Below, one piece after another: positions 1 through 5,899 of a DNA stretch of 5,899 bases. How positions within the stretch are numbered: the first letter of the stretch is position 1; the number at the start of each line of letters is the position of its first letter. Source of the stretch: Alistipes sp. (GTDB lineage: Bacteria > Bacteroidota > Bacteroidia > Bacteroidales > Rikenellaceae); assembly GCA_017384185.1 (NCBI GenBank), contig JAFNUH010000280.1, positions 1 to 5,899 on the forward strand, given 5' to 3'. Below the pieces are notes generated by a model that had not been told where the DNA came from, did not search any database, and saw only the letters and a list, made by a program, of their open reading frames with translations. Made by a program: the position numbers and the translations under genes.

Positions 1-929
1 TCAAGGTCAATCCATACAGAGTTGTCCTCCTTGCGGAAGAATACACCCTTGTCCAAACCATCCTGCACGAGGCTCTTACCCAAAAGGTAGGTCTGTGACT
101 CATAGTAAACCTTGTCGAAGTCAACGCCCAAAGCCTTGTATGTCACATCGAAGCCGTCGTAAACCCAGCCGTTCATAGTCAGCCACAACTCATAAACCTC
201 AGGCTCCTTAGCCTCCCACTTGCGCAACATCTCCTGCGCCTCAAGCATAATGGGAGCCTTCTTCTTAGCCTCATCCTCGCTCATACCCTCAGCTACGAGC
301 TCCTTAATCTGTGCCTTGTAGTGCTTGTCGAACTCAACGTAGTACTTACCAACCAGGTGGTCGCCCTTCATACCCGATGATGCGGGTGTCTCGCCATTGC
401 CGTAGAGCTTCCACGCCAACATCGACTTGCAGATGTGAATACCACGGTCGTTAACGAGGTTTACCTTGATTACGTTGTGACCATTAGCCTTAAGAATTTG
501 TGCTACAGAGTAACCCAAAAGGTTGTTACGGATGTGACCCAAGTGCAGAGGCTTATTTGTGTTGGGCGATGAGTACTCAATCATCACGGTGCGACCCGAC
601 GGAGCTGCCATACCAAACTCCTCATCAGCAACTGCCTCAGCAAAGCGCTCAGCCCAGAATGTGGGGGCGATTGAGAGGTTCAAGAAACCCTTGATAACGT
701 TGAAAGCGCTAATCTGCTCGTTGTTTGCTACTACATACTCTCCAATCTCGGTTGCGGTAGCCTCGGGAGATTTGCGGCTCATCTTCAACAAGGGGAAAGT
801 AACCAACGTATAGTCACCCTCGAACTCCTTACGAGTCTTCTGAATCTGTACCTGAGAGGGGTTTACCTCGCCATAAAGTGAAGTGATAGCCGAGGTGACG
901 ATTTGTGAAATAAATGTTTCGGTATTCAT
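1..929 (-). CDS. argS: Arginyl-tRNA synthetase, N-terminal half (C-terminus beyond left edge)
   Basis: This class I aminoacyl-tRNA synthetase attaches arginine to tRNA(Arg) in the cytoplasm, using ATP. About 309 codons are open from the ATG at 927-929 to the window edge, roughly half of a typical ArgS of about 600 residues. Residues 1 to about 85 fit the ArgS-specific N-terminal domain that contacts the tRNA D-loop. The class I HIGH signature follows as HLGH at residues 129-132 (about 534-545), inside the stretch SPNTNKPLHLGHIRNNLLG. Next come VNDRGIHICKSMLAW and, near the edge, the conserved SVWIDL segment. The KMSKS-like loop and the anticodon-binding domain lie outside the window. The NTNKP form before HLGH is typical of Bacteroidota ArgS; many other bacteria have NPTGP. 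The start is the first Met of the conserved N-terminal domain; no Shine-Dalgarno sequence precedes it. The gene is divergent from the dus gene. Confidence 0.97.
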   Translation of the reverse strand, partial: MNTETFISQIVTSAITSLYGEVNPSQVQIQKTRKEFEGDYTLVTFPLLKMSRKSPEATATEIGEYVVANNEQISAFNVIKGFLNLSIAPTFWAERFAEAVADEEFGMAAPSGRTVMIEYSSPNTNKPLHLGHIRNNLLGYSVAQILKANGHNVIKVNLVNDRGIHICKSMLAWKLYGNGETPASSGMKGDHLVGKYYVEFDKHYKAQIKELVAEGMSEDEAKKKAPIMLEAQEMLRKWEAKEPEVYELWLTMNGWVYDGFDVTYKALGVDFDKVYYESQTYLLGKSLVQDGLDKGVFFRKEDNSVWIDL

Positions 930-950
930 ATCTTTTGTTTTAATTTTCGT

Positions 951-981
951 CAAAAATATTTTGTGCCACAAAATTACTAAA
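951..981 (-). promoter_or_regulatory. Candidate argS promoter (Bacteroidota type)
   Basis: On the minus strand, TATTTTTG (951-958) fits the Bacteroidota -7 consensus TAnnTTTG. A weak -33-like TTTA (978-981) lies 19 bp upstream, where the consensus would be TTTG. A start a few bases downstream would give a leader of roughly 15 nt before the argS ATG at 929. A second match, TAATTTTG, lies at 969-976 but has no partner at the right distance. The region is very AT-rich, so chance matches are likely. Confidence 0.4.
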
Positions 982-1035
982 TTTTCGTGTAAATAGCCAT
1001 CTCGAAGCGGGATAAATATCTTTTTGTATATGCTA

Positions 1036-1069
1036 TTTGGCGTAAAACCTAAACTTTGTTGTATCTTTG
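1036..1069 (+). promoter_or_regulatory. Candidate dus promoter (Bacteroidota type)
   Basis: TATCTTTG at 1062-1069 matches the Bacteroidota -7 consensus TAnnTTTG exactly. TTTG at 1036-1039 could be the -33 element, with 22 bp between them, slightly longer than the usual 19-21. Transcription would start near 1075-1080, giving a leader of only about 10-15 nt before the ATG at 1091. That leader has no Shine-Dalgarno sequence. Confidence 0.5.
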
Positions 1070-1090
1070 CCTTGATGTAAGTGAGAGAAT

Positions 1091-2113
1091 ATGAAAATTG
1101 GTAATATAGATTTAGGCGATAAGCCCCTGTTTCTGGCACCGATGGAGGATGTTACGGACCCGTCGTTCCGATATATGTGTAAGCGTATGGGAGCGGATGT
1201 GGTTACAACGGAGTTCATCTCGTCGGATGGTCTAATACGTGATGCGTGGAAGTCACGAGCGAAACTCAATATTGACGAGGCTGAGCGTCCCGTAGGTATT
1301 CAGATTTATGGTCATCTTATCGAGCCTATGGTCGAGGCGGCACGCATTGCCGAAACGGCACATCCCGACTTTATTGATATAAACTTCGGCTGCCCGGTAA
1401 AGAAGATTGCGGGGCGAGGTGCTGGCTCGGGTATGATGCGTGATGTGCCACTTATGGTTGAGATGACACGCCAGATTGTCGAGGCTGTTCAGACCCCCGT
1501 GACGGTGAAAACACGCCTTGGCTGGGATGAAGAGTCGAAGAATATTCTGGATATAGCCCTTCGCTTGCAAGACACAGGTATTAAGGCTCTTACGATTCAC
1601 GGACGTACACGCTCGCAGATGTATCGTGGCGAGGCAGATTGGACCCTTATTGGCGAGGTGAAGCACCATCCATCAATAGAGATTCCCATCATTGGTAACG
1701 GCGATGTAGATTCGGGACCAAAGGCTAAGCAGATGTTTGACACGTATGGCGTGGATGGCGTGATGATTGGTCGTGCTACGTATGGTCGCCCGTGGATTTT
1801 TAAGGAGGTGAAGCACTTTATGCAGACGGGTGAGGTGATGCCACAACCATCTGTTGTGGAGCGTGTTGCGATAGCTAAGGAGCATCTTGCTAAGTCGCTC
1901 GAAATCAAGGGCGATAGGGTAGGCATATTGGAGATGCGCCGCCATTTGTCGAACTACTTTAAGGGTCTGCCCGACTTTAAGTCAATACGCCTGAAGTTGG
2001 TTACGCTTTACGATGTGGACGAGATAAACGCTACGCTCGATTATGTTGCCGAGCGATGGGGCGATTTCGATATGAGTGGTGCGGTGCCGCCATCACTTTC
2101 TCACGAGATATAA
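1091..2113 (+). CDS. dusB: tRNA-dihydrouridine synthase, DusB family
   Basis: This FMN-dependent enzyme reduces specific uridines in the tRNA D-loop region to 5,6-dihydrouridine with NADPH, in the cytoplasm. The 340 residues match the usual Dus length. The N-terminal TIM-barrel shows the FMN-binding start LAPMEDVTDPSFR (15-27) and the catalytic-cysteine motif NFGCPVKKI with Cys101, followed by GRGAGSG (108-114). VKTRLGW (139-145), IHGRT with His170 (169-173), the phosphate-binding GNGD (202-205) and IGRATYGRPW (226-235) follow. The helical tRNA-recognition domain takes up roughly the last 90 residues. Overall similarity, including GRPWIFKEVKHF, favours DusB (the old NifR3 group) over DusA or DusC, but the exact target uridine cannot be read from the sequence. 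An in-frame TGA at 1082-1084 excludes any earlier start. The stop codon overlaps the first arm of the downstream terminator. It is transcribed alone. Confidence 0.95.
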   Translation: MKIGNIDLGDKPLFLAPMEDVTDPSFRYMCKRMGADVVTTEFISSDGLIRDAWKSRAKLNIDEAERPVGIQIYGHLIEPMVEAARIAETAHPDFIDINFGCPVKKIAGRGAGSGMMRDVPLMVEMTRQIVEAVQTPVTVKTRLGWDEESKNILDIALRLQDTGIKALTIHGRTRSQMYRGEADWTLIGEVKHHPSIEIPIIGNGDVDSGPKAKQMFDTYGVDGVMIGRATYGRPWIFKEVKHFMQTGEVMPQPSVVERVAIAKEHLAKSLEIKGDRVGILEMRRHLSNYFKGLPDFKSIRLKLVTLYDVDEINATLDYVAERWGDFDMSGAVPPSLSHEI

Positions 2114-2145
2114 AAATAGGGTGCTCTTGGGCACCCTATTTTTTT
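2112..2145. terminator. Bidirectional intrinsic terminator between convergent genes
   Basis: A perfect 13-bp inverted repeat pairs 2112-2124 with 2131-2143 around a 6-nt loop (2125-2130). The GC-rich inner part is GGGTGC/GCACCC, flanked by an A-run on the left and seven T on the right (2139-2145). Read on the plus strand it ends the dus transcript. Read on the minus strand it presents the same hairpin with a shorter run of five T (complement of 2112-2116) and can end the transcript of the lipoprotein cluster. The left arm overlaps the last two bases of the dus stop codon, and the lipoprotein stop begins at 2147, one base past the T-run. Confidence 0.87.
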
Positions 2146-2146
2146 G

Positions 2147-3040
2147 TTACCACGCAGGACGAACCTTATAGATATTCATACTATCAATGGTTATCGTCTT
2201 GTCGGGATTCTTTTGGTAGATGTTGTGTGTCCACCAGCTAACCTCTCCCTTTGTGTAAATCAGTCGATTCAGCTTGTCGTTGTAGTTGACCGATTTAACA
2301 TTGTGAGTATCTTTCAGAGGCTCGAATGGCGAGAACTCCTTGCTCTCTACGTCAAACCACATAACACCCTCGTGTCCAGAGACAAGCATACGCTGCTTGT
2401 CAACCTTTACAAGGTCGTGACCCGATTTTACGGGTATAGGTGTTGATGATACCAACTCCAGTGAGGGCGTATCTGTGTTCCAATCCTTGAGTTTATACTC
2501 ACGCAATACGTCATACCCTAAAGCATAAAGGCTCTCTCGCTCGGCGTGCCATACGGCGCCGTGTCCAGAGTAGAGCGAATCACGATACAACACCTTCTCG
2601 GGTTGCGAAATGTCGTATATCTCTAATGAGTTACCCGCCTTATTTGTCGATAGGGCTACCGCAATGCGATTGTTTGGCAGGAGGTCGGCAGAGTGAGCCA
2701 TAGGCACACGTGCGTAGAAATCACACTTCTTGCTCTTGAGGTCGAGCAATACGACGGCACTCCTCGATGATGTGAGCAGAAGTTTCTTGTTACCATCCAC
2801 AAACTTGCATTCATCCAGCGGCATTAGATATTTGGAATATTCGGTGGGCATACCCTCTGCTCCATCCTCAATGTTCCAGCTCCATACCTGGTGAACGTTG
2901 CGACCTTCTGATTTACTTAAATCAATAATTTTCACCTCGTTACCGCCACATACGGCAAGGTGATTCTCATTATATGTAGAACACCCCGTGGCGATGATAG
3001 CCACGAGGAGTCCTAAAAATATTCTGGAAAGTTTTTTCAT
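2147..3040 (-). CDS. Beta-propeller-like lipoprotein, probable DUF6528 family
   Basis: This is a predicted envelope lipoprotein of 297 residues with unknown biochemical role. A basic start (MKKLSR) and hydrophobic segment (7-16) lead to the lipobox ATGC with Cys20; Ala at -3 is weaker than the usual Leu. The residues after Cys (STYNEN) lack a clear acidic surface-export signal, so an inner-leaflet, periplasm-facing location is as likely as the cell surface. The rest reads as repeated beta-strand units ending in motifs such as VVLLDLKSK, SLEIYDIS and GVMWFDVES, typical of a WD40/YVTN-like propeller. Histidines recur at matching repeat starts: His116, His160, His208 and His246. Motifs such as LPNNRIAVALST, SLYSGHG and YTKGEVSWWT resemble Bacteroidota proteins I recall as DUF6528; that name is from memory. 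It starts 6 bp after the peptidase stop, in the same frame, so co-translation is likely. The Met at 3040 is the only start between that stop and the signal peptide. Confidence 0.82.
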   Translation of the reverse strand: MKKLSRIFLGLLVAIIATGCSTYNENHLAVCGGNEVKIIDLSKSEGRNVHQVWSWNIEDGAEGMPTEYSKYLMPLDECKFVDGNKKLLLTSSRSAVVLLDLKSKKCDFYARVPMAHSADLLPNNRIAVALSTNKAGNSLEIYDISQPEKVLYRDSLYSGHGAVWHAERESLYALGYDVLREYKLKDWNTDTPSLELVSSTPIPVKSGHDLVKVDKQRMLVSGHEGVMWFDVESKEFSPFEPLKDTHNVKSVNYNDKLNRLIYTKGEVSWWTHNIYQKNPDKTITIDSMNIYKVRPAW

Positions 3041-3046
3041 AGCAAT

Positions 3047-5515
3047 TTATCGTTGCGGTATATCAACCTCCTTTGTGCGACCGTCAATCAAGTAGTCGGT
3101 AAAGTGGTCAACCAAACGCCAGTAGAAATACTCGTTCATATCGCCGAAGCCGTGGCGCTGAGTAGGCAAGTAGAGCATATCGAAGCGCTTGTTGGCACGA
3201 ATCAACGCATCCACAACTCGTGATGTGTTGCCTGGGTGAACGTTGTTGTCAATCTCGCCGTGCACGAGCAAGAGGTGACCCTTCAACTGCTTGGCAATTT
3301 CGGGGTTAGAGCTAATCTTATATACAAACGTAGTGTCGCCCTTGTCGCTCACCTGCTCCTTAACGCCGTGGTGAGTCTCGCTCCACCAGCGGTTGTAAAT
3401 CTTGTTGTCGTGGTTACCTGCACACGATACAGCCGCCTTGAAGAAGTCGGGGTACTGGAGGATAGCCGCTGTTGACATAAAACCACCTCCTGAGTGTCCG
3501 TGGATGCCGACACGCTCGATGTCGATATAGTCGTGGCGTGCAGCCAACTGCTCGATAGCAGCCTTCTGGTCTGCCAAGCCGTAGTCACGCAGATTTCCAT
3601 AGCCGTAGTTGTGGTACCACTTCGAGCGGTCGGGGTGACCTCCTCGGTTTCCTACGGTGATAACGATGAATCCAGCCTGCGCCAGACGGTCGGTACGTAC
3701 GCTCATACGTGTGTAGGGGTATGATGTGGCCTCCACCTGAGGACCGGGATATACATAGTCAACGATGGGGTAGAGCTTCGTTGAGTCGAAGTCAAAGGGC
3801 TTATACATAACGCCATAGAGGTCCGTAACACCATCGGCAGCCTTAACCTTGAATGTCTCGGGGAACTTGTAGCCGTTGGCGAGCAACTGCGAGAAGTCGC
3901 TGGTCTCGAGTGTCATAATCTTGTTACCCAAGCAGTCGTAGAGAGCCGTCTCGGGAACGGTATCTACACGTGAGAAGTTATCTACGAAGTAGCGGCACGC
4001 ATCATCCATCTGCGGAGTGTGGAAGAAATCACCCTTGTCGAGGAGTTTTACCTCGCCGCCATCAAGACTTACAGCGTAGAGGTGCTGGTAGTAAGGATTC
4101 TCACCCTTCTCACGACCCATACCTGTGAAATATACCTTGCGAGCCTTCTCGTCAACCTTCAAAATCTGGTGAACGTGCCAAGCACCCTCGGTAAGACGAC
4201 GCTTGAGAGTTCCCTTATCATCGTATAAATATAGGTGTGCCCAACCGTCACGCTCGCTCCACTGGATAAGCTCCTTGCCATCGTTTACAGCCGAGAGGGG
4301 ACGCACCTCGATGTAGGTGTTCATACGCTCCTCGATGATGGGGCAGAGAGTATCCTGACCGATTGTATATGAGCAGATGTCAATGCGGTGCAGGTCACGG
4401 CTCGAACGAGTCACAAACAGACGATTTGCATCGCCCAACCATACGTTAGGCTGGTCGTACATATGACGCTGCTTCTGCAAGCGAGGCTTGCGTGCAATTG
4501 AGAGTGTCTGATCCTTGAAGCGACCCGTCGAAACCTCCTTGCGAGAGTTGTTCTGCATATCGAAGATGTAGAGGTGTTCAATAGGAGATTCCTTCTCGCC
4601 CGGCATCTGGTACTTGTAGCTCTCCAGTGTGGGACGAGGCTCTGCCAAGGCGTTGATAACCCACAAATCCTTCAGGTGACGCTCGTCAGATACGATAGTT
4701 GCGAAATAACGAGAATCGGGCGACCATACTCCATATGCGGGACGACGCTTGCCGTTAAGCAATGTGTCGGTGTTGAGCAGATAGTGGGGCTGTCCGTAGC
4801 CAAAATCCTTTACGCCGTCAGTTGTAATCTGTATCTCGGTGATTGTCGAGTCTTTGTCGTCTTTCTTGAGCTTCTCGTAATCCTCACGAGACATACGATA
4901 GAGATTCAGGTTCTTTGCATATACAACGGTTTTGCCATCAGGTGATACCGAAGCCCAGGGAAGCTGCTTTGTCTCCTTCTCCTTGTCTTTCAAGTGAGTA
5001 AGTTTCTGAGTCTTGCTGTCGTACGAAAAGTAGAAAATCTCCTTGCCTCTAACCTTCTTAGGCTTCTTGCCCGCCAATGAGTCCTCCTTTGAGAGCTTCT
5101 TAGGCTTAGCATCCTGCGATGAGCGAACCTCAAAGGTAAAGGTCTGACCATCCTCGTCAACCTCCAGGTTGGCAATCGGCAACTGTGCTGCAATAAAGGG
5201 GTCTTTCACAATCTCAGTCAGCTCGGCAGCCAACTTATCGTGGTTGAATAGCTCCGTACGCTTACGTGCAGCGGGGTCAACGATATACCAACGTGTGCCC
5301 TCGCTGGTCTTGTAGCTGTACCAGAACTTCTCACCCGACTTAAACCAGTGTGGATCAACGGTTGTCGAGAAGAGCATATTCTCCAATTTGCTCGCTGTGA
5401 AGCGCTCAGCCAGCGCACGGCGATTGCGTTCACGTACTCCCTCACGATTGTCCGCCTGAGCGATTGTGTTGCCAGCCATAACGGCGAGCAACAATAACAA
5501 TAAAATCTTTCTCAT
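3047..5515 (-). CDS. Secreted S9 family serine peptidase (DPP4/prolyl oligopeptidase-like)
   Basis: This is a complete 822-residue exported peptidase that should cleave short peptides in the periplasm. Residues 1-19 form a Sec signal peptide (MRK plus a Leu run), with probable cleavage after Ala19 leaving Gln20. Residues of about 45-540 form the beta-propeller that gates access (DPPIV_N type), with blade motifs VSPDGKTVVYA (190-200), WSPDSRYFA (264-272) and WSERDGWAHLYLYD (419-432). The C-terminal alpha/beta-hydrolase domain carries the full triad: Ser675 in GHSGGG (673-678), Asp756 in HGEIDNN and His788 in QRHGFGD. Tyr589 in YPGPQ is placed like the DPP4 oxyanion tyrosine. The DPP4 Glu-Glu motif that anchors the substrate N-terminus is not visible: the expected region (about 230-265) reads TTDGVKDFGYGQ and onward. 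The elbow is GHSGGG rather than GWSYGG. Classical DPP4 activity is therefore doubtful. A Lys-rich segment lies at about 136-183. An in-frame TAA at 5528-5530 fixes the start. It is the middle gene of the cluster. Confidence 0.93.
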   Translation of the reverse strand: MRKILLLLLLAVMAGNTIAQADNREGVRERNRRALAERFTASKLENMLFSTTVDPHWFKSGEKFWYSYKTSEGTRWYIVDPAARKRTELFNHDKLAAELTEIVKDPFIAAQLPIANLEVDEDGQTFTFEVRSSQDAKPKKLSKEDSLAGKKPKKVRGKEIFYFSYDSKTQKLTHLKDKEKETKQLPWASVSPDGKTVVYAKNLNLYRMSREDYEKLKKDDKDSTITEIQITTDGVKDFGYGQPHYLLNTDTLLNGKRRPAYGVWSPDSRYFATIVSDERHLKDLWVINALAEPRPTLESYKYQMPGEKESPIEHLYIFDMQNNSRKEVSTGRFKDQTLSIARKPRLQKQRHMYDQPNVWLGDANRLFVTRSSRDLHRIDICSYTIGQDTLCPIIEERMNTYIEVRPLSAVNDGKELIQWSERDGWAHLYLYDDKGTLKRRLTEGAWHVHQILKVDEKARKVYFTGMGREKGENPYYQHLYAVSLDGGEVKLLDKGDFFHTPQMDDACRYFVDNFSRVDTVPETALYDCLGNKIMTLETSDFSQLLANGYKFPETFKVKAADGVTDLYGVMYKPFDFDSTKLYPIVDYVYPGPQVEATSYPYTRMSVRTDRLAQAGFIVITVGNRGGHPDRSKWYHNYGYGNLRDYGLADQKAAIEQLAARHDYIDIERVGIHGHSGGGFMSTAAILQYPDFFKAAVSCAGNHDNKIYNRWWSETHHGVKEQVSDKGDTTFVYKISSNPEIAKQLKGHLLLVHGEIDNNVHPGNTSRVVDALIRANKRFDMLYLPTQRHGFGDMNEYFYWRLVDHFTDYLIDGRTKEVDIPQR

Positions 5516-5535
5516 AAATATATGTGTTTAACTTA

Positions 5536-5899
5536 TTACTCTTTTGCTGACTTGAAATAGTTGCTGAAGAAGAGCATCTGATACTGAATTGAGTTGCGCC
5601 AATAGTCCCAGTTATGAACGCCAGGGCGCACGTAGAAGTCGTGGGGAATCTTAGCCTCCATCAACTTGTCGTGGAACTCGCAGTTAACTTTGAAGAAGAA
5701 ATCCTCAGAACCGCAGTCGATTATCATTTTCAGAGCGTTGGGCTTAAGCATATGTACCATATTGGTTACGGTGTAGTTCTCCCAATTCTCGGGGTTCTCC
5801 TCGATTGTGCCGAGGCGCAGCGACATACCCCAATTCTTCGGGAAGGGACGAATATCCACGCCGCCGGATGTTGAGCCAGCTGCTCCAAACAGCTCCTGA
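5536..5899 (-). CDS. Esterase D-type alpha/beta-hydrolase, C-terminal part (N-terminus beyond right edge)
   Basis: The last 120 residues of a putative serine esterase (PF00756-type family, which includes feruloyl and acetyl-xylan esterases) are present. The reading frame stays open to the window edge, so the GTG at 5857-5859 is not the real start. Upstream codons read QELFGAAGSTSGGV and run straight into DIRPFPKNW, a stretch that normally follows the nucleophile elbow of this family. The visible catalytic candidates are the Asp in DCGSEDF (codon 5701-5703) and the His in PGVHNWDYW (codon 5614-5616). The nucleophile serine (expected GxSxGG), any signal peptide and any N-terminal carbohydrate-binding domain lie outside the window. 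It ends with tandem TAA TAA (5533-5538) and is followed after 20 bp by the peptidase start, so it is probably upstream in the same operon. The substrate cannot be assigned; polysaccharide-linked esters are usual for the family. Confidence 0.88.
   Translation of the reverse strand, partial: QELFGAAGSTSGGVDIRPFPKNWGMSLRLGTIEENPENWENYTVTNMVHMLKPNALKMIIDCGSEDFFFKVNCEFHDKLMEAKIPHDFYVRPGVHNWDYWRNSIQYQMLFFSNYFKSAKE

Noticed and set aside
559..813. 84-codon plus-strand open frame opposite argS
   Set aside because: It covers the conserved ArgS HIGH-region neighbourhood in antisense; coding is fully explained by argS.
969..976. Second TAnnTTTG match on the minus strand upstream of argS
   Set aside because: It has no TTTG-like -33 element at suitable spacing and lies in AT-rich DNA, so it is kept only as an alternative to 951-958.
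1253..1669. 138-codon open frame on the minus strand within dus
   Set aside because: It lies wholly antisense to a well-supported dus gene, its translation resembles no family I know, and it has no promoter or spacing of its own.
1597..1945. Two overlapping open frames (109 and 90 codons) antisense to the dus 3' half
   Set aside because: They overlap each other and dus, and look like frame shadows of its codon bias.
4574..4945. 123-codon open frame on the plus strand within the S9 peptidase
   Set aside because: It is antisense to conserved propeller sequence, and no recognisable motif or upstream promoter supports it.
5536..5859. A complete 107-residue protein starting at the GTG at 5857-5859
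   Set aside because: The frame remains open upstream to the window edge and encodes family-typical sequence (GAAGSTSGG) before this GTG, so it is an internal codon of a longer esterase.
5614..5874. 86-codon plus-strand open frame opposite the esterase
   Set aside because: It is antisense to the conserved esterase catalytic region and shows no family resemblance.
1..5899. Mobile element, CRISPR array, tRNA/rRNA gene or defence system
   Set aside because: I saw no direct-repeat array, terminal inverted repeats, transposase or integrase motifs, or tRNA-like fold; nearly all bases are explained by five ordinary genes.

Overview
The window looks like ordinary chromosomal DNA from the Bacteroidota, most likely order Bacteroidales. 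Four things point there. The ArgS signature region has the Bacteroidota-style form with NTNKPLHLGH. Sequences matching the Bacteroidota promoter -7 element TAnnTTTG lie just upstream of the genes. No start codon has a recognisable Shine-Dalgarno sequence. The S9 peptidase has a signal peptide that would leave glutamine at +1. A Rikenellaceae/Alistipes-like source is possible, but the genus cannot be fixed from this sequence.

Layout: (1) 1-929, minus strand: the N-terminal half of arginyl-tRNA synthetase (argS), cut by the left edge. (2) 930-1090: a 161-bp divergent intergenic region with promoter-like elements on both strands. (3) 1091-2113, plus strand: a complete tRNA-dihydrouridine synthase of the DusB type. 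(4) 2112-2145: one hairpin with T-runs on both sides, filling the 33-bp gap between convergent stop codons. (5) 2147-5899, minus strand: a tight three-gene cluster transcribed in the order esterase (cut by the right edge), S9 serine peptidase, beta-propeller lipoprotein (probable DUF6528), with gaps of 20 and 6 bp.

The left part (argS, dus) serves translation: tRNA charging and tRNA modification. The right part appears to be an envelope-directed unit. The peptidase has a Sec signal peptide and the last gene encodes a lipoprotein; the export of the esterase cannot be judged because its N-terminus lies outside the window. A joint role in breaking down an extracytoplasmic substrate (peptide and ester bonds) is inference.

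I see no mobile element, CRISPR array, tRNA or rRNA gene, or defence system. The most interesting items are the S9 peptidase, which keeps a full catalytic triad but lacks the classical DPP4 Glu-Glu motif and the GWSYGG nucleophile elbow, and the lipoprotein, in which histidines recur at matching positions in four successive propeller-like repeats.
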